Below are positions 9,799 to 15,600 of a DNA stretch of 38,579 nt, piece by piece. This stretch comes from a virus, in the IMG/VR virus record IMGVR_UViG_3300046010_001358, positions 1 to 38,579 of that record; one strand, written 5' to 3'. Under the pieces are notes generated by a model. The model saw only the letters and a program-made list of their open reading frames with translations, was not told the DNA's origin and searched no databases. The position numbers and the translations under genes were made by a program. The number at the start of each line of letters is the position of its first letter. Within the stretch, counting starts at the first letter, position 1.

Positions 9799-10853
9799 TG
9801 AGAAACAGACTGTCCAAAACTCCACGCAGGTTTCGCAGACCAGGAATAGAGGATTATTCAACTGGTAGTGTGACCTATTACGCGCCGAATCATGCAAACC
9901 TGACGGTCAGCGACTATTCAACGATCAGCATTCAGGATGCAACGCGGCTGCGGTTTTCCCGACCGATCACGGACGGCAATGGATTTCAGAATGCTGCCCC
10001 GGCGGCAAGGGCCAGTTTCGTCACGACATCGACGCGGCTGATCCTGACCGTTGAATACAACGGATTGGTTACTAGATCGGAAAATGCCGCAAATGTTCGT
10101 GACTTGTTCAGCGTTGGTTCCGTTACTAGTAATGGCACGGAGATTGGAACTTTTAGGTGGCCGAATCTGATGACCGATGTTGGTGTTGTCCAGGCGGTAT
10201 TTGCTCTGCCGAGCGGCAGCAAAACCGTGAGCATCGTTTGGCCGTATTGGATCGGAATGGATCTATTGCAGATCGGGCTAGACAAAGGTTCAACATTCAC
10301 GGCGGCGACTAGGCCAACAACGAAACTAGCTCTCTGCGGCGACTCAATCACGCAAGGGGCAACGGTTTCAAAGATTACCGCCGGATGGGGGTATCAACTC
10401 GCGCAGTTGAAGAACTGGCAGGTCATCAACTACGCCAATGGAGGCGCGGTTGCGAACGCGGCCCATGCAACCACGGCGCTGACTGGATCAGGAGCGAGCC
10501 GCGTGTTCTACATGATCGGATACAACAATTTCGTGGCGCAAACCGCAACGGCGACATTCCAGGCCGCCGTGGAGGGTTGGATCACGAATGCGCGAGCTGC
10601 ATTGCCATCGGCAGCAATCTACGTGGCCTCGCCCATTTACTCGCCAAACACGAACACGATCACGCTGGCACAGTATCGAACCGCAGTTCAGAATGCAGAA
10701 ACCGCGGTAGGTGATGCCAACACGTTCTACATCGATGGTCTGGCAATGATGACCAACAACAACAACAGACTGTACGAGGGTGCAAGTGGTGTTCACCCGA
10801 ACGATCTTGGTGCCGGTGAAATTGCCACATATCTATCAACGGCCATAACGTGA
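9798..10853 (+). CDS. SGNH/GDSL-type esterase, virion-associated
   Basis: 351 residues. An N-terminal beta-rich region (about 1-170) is followed by an SGNH hydrolase domain. Block I is CGDSITQG with nucleophile Ser183, block II is NYANGG around Gly215, block III is GYNN with Asn243, and block V is GVHPND with His333. The usual Asp three residues before that His is Ser330 here, so the triad may use another acid or work as a dyad. Phage SGNH proteins typically remove acetyl groups from capsular or O-antigen sugars; that substrate is inferred from the neighbouring spike and binding protein. The start shares one base with the upstream stop (TAATG). The stop overlaps the next GTG start. Confidence 0.8.
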   Translation: MRNRLSKTPRRFRRPGIEDYSTGSVTYYAPNHANLTVSDYSTISIQDATRLRFSRPITDGNGFQNAAPAARASFVTTSTRLILTVEYNGLVTRSENAANVRDLFSVGSVTSNGTEIGTFRWPNLMTDVGVVQAVFALPSGSKTVSIVWPYWIGMDLLQIGLDKGSTFTAATRPTTKLALCGDSITQGATVSKITAGWGYQLAQLKNWQVINYANGGAVANAAHATTALTGSGASRVFYMIGYNNFVAQTATATFQAAVEGWITNARAALPSAAIYVASPIYSPNTNTITLAQYRTAVQNAETAVGDANTFYIDGLAMMTNNNNRLYEGASGVHPNDLGAGEIATYLSTAIT

Positions 10854-11335
10854 GAATCCTGCTCGCGGTTTTGTTGCTCACCGCCTGCAACCCGGTTGCT
10901 CGCATCTCCGCAAACGCGACGGCGATCCGCAACGAGGCCGGCGCGCTCATCGACCACGGGAACGCCATCGGCGACCAGGTCGTGGTGCAGGGCGCGACCC
11001 GCATCGACGCGGCCGCTGCGGCCATCCACGGCGACATCCCGAACGTGCAGGCGGTCACGCCGGCGTGGCTATCCACCCTCCAGTGGTGGGGCATCGCGGT
11101 GGCGGTCGCTGGCGTGGCATTCGTCCTGTGGCAGTCTGGCATTGGCACGGCCGTCCGTATCGCCATAGGGTGGTTGCCTCGCCGAAAGGTGGCTATAGCC
11201 GACCTCGCCGCAAGTACACTAGACCCGTCTCGTCCCGAAGGGGACAGGGAACTCGTGGCTGCGCTCCGGGCGGACCCGGAAATTGATGCAGCATTTAAAC
11301 GCGCCAAAAGGCGCAAACAGAAAGGCACGGTATGA
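10850..11335 (+). CDS. Lipoprotein with a transmembrane segment, candidate spanin
   Basis: 161 residues starting at GTG in a GTGA overlap with the esterase stop. The N-terminus is a short lipoprotein signal with lipobox LLTAC and candidate lipid-carrying Cys13. An Ala-rich, probably helical stretch (about 20-72) precedes a strong membrane segment at about 77-97 (WWGIAVAVAGVAFVLW). A basic C-terminal tail follows, ending KRAKRRKQKG. One protein with both a lipid anchor and an inner-membrane helix matches the layout of unimolecular spanins such as T1 gp11, which fuse the two membranes at lysis. The connecting stretch is short and the cytoplasmic tail long for that class, so this is a candidate only. 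Confidence 0.55.
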   Translation: MRILLAVLLLTACNPVARISANATAIRNEAGALIDHGNAIGDQVVVQGATRIDAAAAAIHGDIPNVQAVTPAWLSTLQWWGIAVAVAGVAFVLWQSGIGTAVRIAIGWLPRRKVAIADLAASTLDPSRPEGDRELVAALRADPEIDAAFKRAKRRKQKGTV

Positions 11336-11445
11336 GTCAGTTTCTTGGCAGCGTTTGGTTTGGCGTGATGTTGGCGCTGGCGGGCTACATCGTCGGCAAC
11401 GTCCTTCCCATCGGCAAGTTTATGGACATGTTCAAGTCGAAGTGA
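11332..11445 (+). CDS. 37-residue single-span membrane protein
   Basis: The ATG at 11332 overlaps the upstream stop (ATGA). The product MSQFLGSVWFGVMLALAGYI continues through VGNVLPIG to a basic end, MDMFKSK, giving one membrane helix at about 7-26. It is the last gene of the late plus-strand operon. Position after the holin-like and spanin-like genes suggests a lysis accessory (small holin or antiholin), but the sequence alone does not show this. Confidence 0.6.
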   Translation: MSQFLGSVWFGVMLALAGYIVGNVLPIGKFMDMFKSK

Positions 11446-11454
11446 CCAGCCCCG

Positions 11455-11468
11455 AGGCGTTCGCGCCT
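11455..11468 (+). other. Small perfect hairpin after the late operon
   Basis: AGGCG, loop TTCG, CGCCT: a 5-bp stem beginning 10 bases after the last plus-strand late gene. No T-tract follows, so it is not a classical intrinsic terminator. It could protect the 3' end of late mRNA. Confidence 0.3.
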
Positions 11469-11519
11469 ACGGCACTGCGAGCGGGCGTGGCCTACGGGCT
11501 GCGCCTGCTGTGCCAAATG

Positions 11520-11562
11520 AAAACCCCCGCCCTTGGCTCCGTCGTGGGGCCGCGGGCGGGGG
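11520..11562 (-). terminator. Intrinsic terminator for the minus-strand regulatory operon
   Basis: On the minus strand a GC-rich stem (CCCCCGCCC paired with GGGCGGGGG, plus an inner stem GGCTCC/GGGGCC with loop GTCGT) is followed directly by TTTT. It lies just past the Gp157 remnant and between convergent operons. The hairpin could also slow plus-strand transcription leaving the late genes, but there is no T-tract on that side. Confidence 0.75.
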
Positions 11563-11580
11563 GAGGAGAGGATGGCAAGG

Positions 11581-11712
11581 TCAGCGGATTCGCAGGCTTG
11601 TGCCGCGTGGCAAGAATGCTACGCTGGGGATCGTAGCGCCCGCTGCCAGCGCCTCGCGCAGCGCGGCCTTGTCGGCCTCAACGCGCACGGCCTGGTACTG
11701 CGTGCCACCCAG
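11581..11712 (-). pseudogene. Remnant of a Gp157-family gene (C-terminal end only)
   Basis: Between an in-frame TAA (11713-11715) and TGA (11581-11583) the minus strand encodes 43 residues. It includes QYQAVRVEADKAALREALAA, then GATIP and the end GTSLRIR. This aligns with the end of the intact Gp157-like protein at 15085-15600 (EYVEQEI..DKDKIRTELESGKVLPFARL...PYLRIS): same length, same charged helix and same LRI ending. No ATG or TTG start lies in the fragment; a GTG exists without a good Shine-Dalgarno site. The N-terminal two thirds of the family are absent. It is best read as a decayed second copy at the end of the minus operon. Confidence 0.6.
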
Positions 11713-11768
11713 TTACGTTGAACAGCAGGATCCCAAATAACGCCTTCCCGTGTGGTTAGAGTCTTTGG

Positions 11769-12053
11769 TCACTTTGCTTGCATTCGACGCAGCAATCTGT
11801 CAGCAACCATTGGGTCGAGTGATGTGCCACGCCTGGCCGGCATGGAGTGTTTGATGTTCAGAATGTTTCTCAACTCATCCGCGAACAGCACATCCCCTGA
11901 AGCTGTTAGGGTCAGCATTGTTCGCAGAGCATCATGGACAGCTGCAATGTCTGTTGCAACGAGCGCGTGACCGTGTGCGTTCATTTGGCCCTGCGCGCTC
12001 AGTAGAACATCCATCAGGTTTGTTGGTCGTGTAAGTTTCGGCATCCTTGCCAT
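11769..12053 (-). CDS. Uncharacterised 94-residue protein
   Basis: I do not recognise this protein. It begins MARMPKLTRPTN, has a helical middle (LVATDIAAVHDALRTML) and a basic end, LLRRMQAK. No signal or membrane segment is visible. The start is uncertain. The frame is open to an ATG at 12113, with GGGGAGG one base upstream, but that extension would read through a terminator-like hairpin at 12067-12099. I therefore prefer ATG 12053 or ATG 12044. AT-rich sequence just upstream on the minus strand (TTTTTATATTAT) could serve as its own -10 region. It is the last intact gene of the minus-strand cluster. Confidence 0.6.
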   Translation of the reverse strand: MARMPKLTRPTNLMDVLLSAQGQMNAHGHALVATDIAAVHDALRTMLTLTASGDVLFADELRNILNIKHSMPARRGTSLDPMVADRLLRRMQAK

Positions 12054-12066
12054 GCGCGCATAATAT

Positions 12067-12099
12067 AAAAACCCCGACCTGACGGAAGCCAGGCCGGGG
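12067..12099 (-). terminator. Intrinsic terminator within the minus-strand cluster
   Basis: On the minus strand CAGGCCGGGG and CCCCGACCTG form a 10-bp stem with one mismatch around the loop GCTTCCGT, then TTTTT. It follows the 164-residue gene by about 25 bases. It would separate the 94-residue gene from the upstream genes, unless that gene starts further upstream. Confidence 0.7.
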
Positions 12100-12125
12100 C
12101 GCAGGGAGAACATACCTCCCCGAGT

Positions 12126-12620
12126 CTACAGCGAGACAGTGCGGTGGTCGCCAAAGATGTTTTGCACATCTGCGCTCAACGACCAGCGCGCAACCCATGC
12201 TCCATCTGTGGATAGCCACGTTTCGTTTCCTGAACTATCAATCCGTGCGATGGCGTACATGATTTCGCTGGCTGCTTTGCACCCACGTCCGAGCATGTCC
12301 ATTTCCAATTCAATCGACTTTGCGATGATTGGACCCAGCGGAGAATCAGCCGTCACGATGTCCCGCCGCACGGATTCGATGTCTTGCATGGACAGCGTAT
12401 GGACTGTTCCATAATCGCTCTCACCCAGCATGATCCATGCGATGTGTGTGGCCTCCCACGGAACCTCTTGGTTGTGCCACAAGATCGTGCGAGTTTGGGA
12501 AATTGAAAGCGCCTGCGAGCCTTTTGAAACAACCCGCATCTGCCCCTCTAGCCGGCGATTGAAACTGAACATCAGAATCGCCAATCCAACCAGTAGCGAA
12601 ATGATTATCCATTCAGTCAT
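12126..12620 (-). CDS. Uncharacterised membrane-anchored protein, 164 residues
   Basis: The first 20 residues form one strong membrane helix (EWIIISLLVGLAILMFSF) followed by NRR, so the C-terminal ~140 residues are probably cytoplasmic. That part is soluble, of mixed charge, with WSTDGAW-like aromatic patches near the end (LSTDGAWVARWSL). I see no known domain. The start at 12620 overlaps the end of the upstream gene by 8 bases, suggesting coupled translation. A membrane-tethered early regulator or an exclusion protein would fit the location, but nothing in the sequence proves it. Confidence 0.7.
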   Translation of the reverse strand: MTEWIIISLLVGLAILMFSFNRRLEGQMRVVSKGSQALSISQTRTILWHNQEVPWEATHIAWIMLGESDYGTVHTLSMQDIESVRRDIVTADSPLGPIIAKSIELEMDMLGRGCKAASEIMYAIARIDSSGNETWLSTDGAWVARWSLSADVQNIFGDHRTVSL

Positions 12621-12951
12621 TGTCCACCCCCAACCTGGCGTCCACAGCTGCCAATAGTTCCCTGGAATCCAACAGCATTTGCTCGCTGCGTGGATGTGGG
12701 TTTTCGCCTAGAGCTGCATCCGCATCCGCCTGCACCTGGCAACGAATCACGTGCTGGTACACGATCACCCTGCACCGTGCGAGTAGGCGATGCAGGATCT
12801 CCTCTTCAACAACGGCATTCTGGGATGCTTCGCGCAGTTGGTGAACTGTTGAGGTGCTAACAAACTGAACAGATTTGAGATCGTTTCCGGCCGCAGGAAG
12901 AGTCGACAGAATGTCGGAGACGGTTTGTGTTGGGGTCATGGCACGAGCCAT
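12613..12951 (-). CDS. Uncharacterised 112-residue helical protein
   Basis: The start is ATG 12951, chosen because AAGGAG lies 8-9 bases upstream; the longer frame to 12972 lacks such a site. The product (MARAMTPTQTVSDILSTLPA...) is mostly helical, with a charged region VVEEEILHRLLARCRV and a helical end, LLDSRELLAAVDARLGV. There is no recognisable domain. It overlaps the 44-residue gene upstream by 16 bases and the 164-residue gene downstream by 8, so the three are probably made from one message. Confidence 0.7.
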   Translation of the reverse strand: MARAMTPTQTVSDILSTLPAAGNDLKSVQFVSTSTVHQLREASQNAVVEEEILHRLLARCRVIVYQHVIRCQVQADADAALGENPHPRSEQMLLDSRELLAAVDARLGVDND

Positions 12952-13070
12952 TGTAGGAACTCCTTGCTCCATGCTCCCGCGAGGAAGCCTGCGATTGAAA
13001 GGGCACCAAAGGCATAGCCGAGGTAAAAGTCAGTCAGACTCGGCTCACGAACAGGTTGTGGCTTATTCAC
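12936..13070 (-). CDS. 44-residue single-span membrane protein
   Basis: GTG start at 13070 in a GTGA overlap with the upstream stop. GGAGG lies seven bases before the start, the best Shine-Dalgarno site in this cluster. The product is MNKPQPVREPSLTDFYLGYA, then a hydrophobic stretch (FGALSIAGFLAGAW), then SKEFLQWLVP. One membrane helix at about residues 15-34 is predicted. Function unknown. It is short enough to be missed by length-filtered gene finders. Confidence 0.6.
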   Translation of the reverse strand: MNKPQPVREPSLTDFYLGYAFGALSIAGFLAGAWSKEFLQWLVP

Positions 13071-13285
13071 TCGCGACCCTCCGGATAGAGGTCCGCAAAC
13101 ATGTTATGAAACAAACGCGATGCCTGTGGGCGCGGATTCAAATTGCGAGCGATCACGCGCTCAATTTGCGACGCCATATCGGCGGAGTCGCCAGTTTCAT
13201 TCATGCAGATCAACCGCATGCTGTCGCGAACGAACGTGGCCTCGGACTCTGTGAGATGAACAACAACAAACTTTGACTGTGACAT
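13067..13285 (-). CDS. Uncharacterised 72-residue protein
   Basis: The start MSQSKFVVVHLTESEA at 13285 is supported by AGGAG 7 bases upstream. The frame is open to 13339 but without a comparable site. The product is soluble. A beta-like start (KFVVVHLTESEATFVRDSM) is followed by a helical middle (ADMASQIERVIARNL) and a mixed end. The layout is reminiscent of small regulatory or toxin-binding proteins, but I do not recognise a family. A 17-base palindrome lies 26 bases upstream of its start. Confidence 0.65.
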   Translation of the reverse strand: MSQSKFVVVHLTESEATFVRDSMRLICMNETGDSADMASQIERVIARNLNPRPQASRLFHNMFADLYPEGRE

Positions 13286-13311
13286 GTGTGTTCTCCTGAA
13301 ACGGGTTGTGT

Positions 13312-13328
13312 GCCAGCACCGTGCTGGC
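13312..13328. repeat. 17-base palindrome in the minus-strand leader
   Basis: GCCAGCAC-C-GTGCTGGC: two perfect 8-base arms around one base, between the HTH gene and the 72-residue gene. It could be a dimeric repressor site. As RNA it would make a 6-bp stem with a 5-base loop that could affect the downstream message. Confidence 0.45.
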
Positions 13329-13342
13329 GGGGATGTCATCGG

Positions 13343-13564
13343 TCAGCTACGTGACCGACCTTTACGAAATTCGGTGCGATACCCAGACAGGGCTTCTCCG
13401 AGTTTTTGAATTGCACTTGTGTGATGAAACATCGCCTGCTCCATGGTCAAACCCATGATTTCTGCACACTCCTCCAGTGATCGGATTGGCTCCGCCGGCC
13501 GCAGGCGCATCTCTCCGTCGCGCTGCCTTCTGGCCTGGGTGTGGTCAACAATGCGAATTCTCAT
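13343..13564 (-). CDS. Sigma-70 region 4-like HTH protein, likely transcription regulator
   Basis: 73 residues from ATG 13564. Residues 27-56 ([15 protein letters not shown], then [19 protein letters not shown]) match the sigma-70 region 4 pattern: a helix, 'GLT', then a recognition helix ending in a Leu/Glu-rich turn. The ends are basic ([14 protein letters not shown] and RKGRSRS), as expected for DNA binding. There are no regions 2 or 3, so it is not a complete sigma factor. It is the first gene of the minus operon. The predicted promoter puts the transcript start on the A of this ATG, so the message may be leaderless; GTG 13588 and ATG 13579 are alternatives. It probably controls its own promoter and/or the divergent early promoter; this is inferred from position. 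Confidence 0.65.
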   Translation of the reverse strand: MRIRIVDHTQARRQRDGEMRLRPAEPIRSLEECAEIMGLTMEQAMFHHTSAIQKLGEALSGYRTEFRKGRSRS

Positions 13565-13566
13565 AT

Positions 13567-13583
13567 CTGCAATGTACATGGAT
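13567..13583 (-). promoter_or_regulatory. Operator-like site 1, overlapping the minus -10 box
   Basis: Minus-strand ATCCATGTACATTGCAG. It matches site 2 (13603-13619) at 14 of 17 positions and covers the -10 hexamer of the minus promoter, as expected for a repressing site. Confidence 0.5.
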
Positions 13584-13598
13584 AACACGCAATGTCAA
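13571..13598 (-). promoter_or_regulatory. Promoter of the minus-strand regulatory operon
   Basis: The -35 box is a perfect TTGACA (13593-13598), with a 16-base spacer and -10 TACATT (13571-13576). The expected transcript start, 7 bases on, falls at 13564, the A of the HTH gene's ATG. Confidence 0.6.
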
Positions 13599-13602
13599 CA
13601 TC

Positions 13603-13619
13603 ATCCATGTGCAATGCTG
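13603..13619 (+). promoter_or_regulatory. Operator-like site 2, between the divergent promoters
   Basis: ATCCATGTGCAATGCTG. It is in inverted orientation to site 1 and lies between the two predicted -35 boxes. Confidence 0.45.
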
Positions 13620-13630
13620 CGTGACACATA

Positions 13631-13658
13631 TTGGACGCATACACTTTGCATTTATAAA
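13631..13658 (+). promoter_or_regulatory. Candidate early promoter for the Bet operon
   Basis: TTGGAC (13631-13636), a 16-base spacer, then TATAAA (13653-13658). The -10 box is good and the -35 box weak. A second, weaker candidate is TTGCGC (13685-13690), 16 bases, TATTGT (13707-13712). One or both would drive the early plus-strand genes from 13756. Confidence 0.4.
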
Positions 13659-13674
13659 TCCATGCAGAATGTGT
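13658..13674 (+). promoter_or_regulatory. Operator-like site 3, next to the plus -10 box
   Basis: ATCCATGCAGAATGTGT matches site 2 at 11 of 17 positions, including the full ATCCATG core. It abuts TATAAA of the candidate plus promoter. Confidence 0.4.
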
Positions 13675-13755
13675 ACGGAACCCCTTGCGCTTGTGCCGAT
13701 ACGCTGTATTGTGATGCAGCCAAGCCGCGTCGGCGAGGCAAACCAGGAGAACACC

Positions 13756-14835
13756 ATGACAATTGCGAAGATGGATAGTGACACGTTGGGGCTGATTGCC
13801 CGCACCGTGGCGAAGGGCTGCTCTGCGGATGAGCTGTCCCTGTTTGGTCAAATTTGCCAGCGCACTGGGCTTGATCCGTTCGCCCGTCAGATTTACGCGG
13901 TGAAGCGTTGGGATAGCCGCGAGAAGCGTGAGGTCATGCAGACACAGGTCAGCATCGACGGAGCGCGATTGACGGCCCAGCGCAGCGGCGAATACGCCGG
14001 CCAGGCTGGCCCGTTCTGGTGCGGCGATGACGGGGTTTGGAAGGACGTGTGGCTGTCGCCTGTCCCGCCGGTTGCGGCGAAGGTAGGAGTCTATCGACGC
14101 GGATTCAGCGAGGCGCTTTGGGGGGTAGCTCTGTGGCGCGAGTACGCGCAGAAGGGCAAGGAAGGCCAATTGATCGGAATGTGGCCCAAGATGCCGAGCC
14201 TGATGCTGGCGAAGTGCGCCGAGATGTTGAGCCTGCGGAAGGCGTTCCCGGCGGAACTCTCGGGCCTTTACGCGGCTGAGGAGATGGGCCAGGCCGACAG
14301 CGAACTGCCGATTCCGACGCAAGCGGTTGCTACCAAGCAGCCGGCCAAGCCAGAACCAATTCTGGTTACAGTTGTTGATAACTCTAGTACAATTGCACCG
14401 AAGCCCGTTCAGGCGCAGCAGGATGCCCAACAAGACATTCCTGCTCCTAAGACTACCAAGACCCAAGCCAAGGCCACGGAACGCGCCACAGCGGCTCCTA
14501 GCGCATTTGGCGAGGTGTTGGCATCTCGGCCGCCAAAGGATTGCGCGTGGCGTGGCGGGTTGACCATCAGGCGAGTCGGACAGGGTAAGCCCACAACAAA
14601 GGGGTCGAACCGCTACCCCATCCTGCTGGATGTTGGTGGTACAGAGCAGTGGGCTTCCTGCTTCGATGACCGCGTGATGCAAGCAGCGCAGGATGCCCTG
14701 GGCGGTCAGGCCGTCTCGGGGTTCGTGCAGGAGGGCCAGTATGGCTGGACTTTGTACGGCATCCGAACCGTGTTAGAATCCATTGAACAGCAGGCCGCGC
14801 CAGTCGCGGTTGAGGAAGACCACATTCCGTTCTGA
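13756..14835 (+). CDS. bet: Bet/RecT-type single-strand annealing protein with C-terminal extension and SSB-like tip
   Basis: 359 residues from ATG 13756, with AGGAG 6 bases upstream. Residues ~5-175 match phage Bet proteins: [37 protein letters not shown], then [20 protein letters not shown]. These proteins anneal complementary single strands during phage recombination. A low-complexity linker (about 190-250) leads to a second domain at about 255-340 that is beta-rich and could be OB-like. The protein ends EEDHIPF, an acidic tip with the I-P-F ending of bacterial SSB, which recruits repair proteins. No separate SSB gene was found. It is the first gene of the early operon and is followed by a terminator-like hairpin. 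The Bet assignment is firm; the role of the extension is inferred. Confidence 0.88.
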   Translation: MTIAKMDSDTLGLIARTVAKGCSADELSLFGQICQRTGLDPFARQIYAVKRWDSREKREVMQTQVSIDGARLTAQRSGEYAGQAGPFWCGDDGVWKDVWLSPVPPVAAKVGVYRRGFSEALWGVALWREYAQKGKEGQLIGMWPKMPSLMLAKCAEMLSLRKAFPAELSGLYAAEEMGQADSELPIPTQAVATKQPAKPEPILVTVVDNSSTIAPKPVQAQQDAQQDIPAPKTTKTQAKATERATAAPSAFGEVLASRPPKDCAWRGGLTIRRVGQGKPTTKGSNRYPILLDVGGTEQWASCFDDRVMQAAQDALGGQAVSGFVQEGQYGWTLYGIRTVLESIEQQAAPVAVEEDHIPF

Positions 14836-14847
14836 CCCCCCGGAAAG

Positions 14848-14882
14848 CCCCCGGCGTGAGCGAAAGTTCCGCTGGGGGTTTT
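14848..14882 (+). terminator. Intrinsic terminator or attenuator after bet
   Basis: CCCCCGGCG and CGCTGGGGG pair over 9 bp with one G-T pair, followed by TTTT. It lies 12 bases after the bet stop, inside a run of same-strand early genes. It would make bet more abundant than the genes after it. Confidence 0.65.
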
Positions 14883-14902
14883 ACCAACACAGGAGATCAA
14901 CC

Positions 14903-15058
14903 ATGAGCAACTACCCATCCGGCGATTGGACGTTCCCAGGCGATGAAACACCAGAAGAACGCAGTGCCCGCAGGCGCAAGCAATACAAGGAATGGAAAGC
15001 CGACGAGGCCGATTATGGGCCGGAAGACAACGCGGACTGGAGCCGCGACGAGCCATGA
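14903..15058 (+). CDS. Small acidic protein, 51 residues, unknown
   Basis: ATG 14903 with AGGAG 7 bases upstream. The product starts MSNYPSGDWTFPGDETPEER, has a basic patch (SARRRKQYKEWK) and an acidic end (DNADWSRDEP). There is no membrane segment and no family I recognise. It sits between bet and the Gp157-like gene in the early operon, where small host-takeover proteins are common. Confidence 0.6.
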   Translation: MSNYPSGDWTFPGDETPEERSARRRKQYKEWKADEADYGPEDNADWSRDEP

Positions 15059-15084
15059 TTCAAAAAACGAAAGGACACAACAAC

Positions 15085-15600
15085 ATGAATCGAATGACGC
15101 GAGTGCATGATGCTACTGCCGCTGCGCAGGAGCTAGAGGAAATGCTGCTTGATAGCAGCGGCGAGTTGACAGAGGAAATGGAGGGCCAGTTTGCGATCCT
15201 CACGCAACAGGCCGAAAGTTTTTCTGCTGCAATTGATGACGTGCTGGCGCTGGTGCGCGATATTGAGATTCGGGCCGAAGCTCGCAAGGCCGAGGCCAAG
15301 CGCATCGCAGACCGCGCACGGCGTGACGAGGCCGTGGCTGCGTGGTTCAAAAACCAAGTGCTTCGCGTGATGCAGAGTGAGGGCATGAAGAAAGTGGAAA
15401 CCACGCGGTTCCGTGCAACGGTTGCGATGCCTGGTGGAAAGCCCGCACTGGAGTTGATTGGAGATGTTCCGCCGGAGTATGTGGAGCAGGAGATCATTCA
15501 TGTAACAGATAAGGACAAGATCCGCACCGAACTGGAGAGCGGAAAGGTTCTTCCCTTTGCGCGATTGGTTGAGAAGCAACCCTATTTGAGGATTTCCTGA
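15085..15600 (+). CDS. Siphovirus Gp157-family protein
   Basis: 171 residues. The start ATG 15085 has AAGGA 9 bases upstream. An in-frame ATG at 15055 overlaps the previous stop and is the alternative. The protein is helical and charged through residue ~110 (EARKAEAKRIADRARRDEAV is the typical middle). A short beta-rich C-terminal part ends RLVEKQPYLRIS. This is the Gp157 family layout, first described in Streptococcus thermophilus phages and common next to recombination genes. Its biochemical role is not settled. A decayed copy of the C-terminal part lies on the other strand at 11581-11712. Location after bet suggests a recombination accessory role. Confidence 0.75.
   Translation: MNRMTRVHDATAAAQELEEMLLDSSGELTEEMEGQFAILTQQAESFSAAIDDVLALVRDIEIRAEARKAEAKRIADRARRDEAVAAWFKNQVLRVMQSEGMKKVETTRFRATVAMPGGKPALELIGDVPPEYVEQEIIHVTDKDKIRTELESGKVLPFARLVEKQPYLRIS

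Noticed and set aside
6365-10853. Possible diversity-generating retroelement, since BPP-1 relatives carry one in the tail region
   Set aside because: No reverse transcriptase gene and no near-identical template/variable repeat pair was seen.
11446-13755. Lysogeny module
   Set aside because: There is no integrase, no excisionase, no CI-type repressor and no attachment-site-like repeat; only a small region-4-like HTH protein and an operator array.
13561-14682. Long minus-strand open frame (373 codons) opposite bet
   Set aside because: No ribosome site, odd composition (Arg/Leu-rich) and it lies opposite a clear Bet protein; a shadow of biased codon use.
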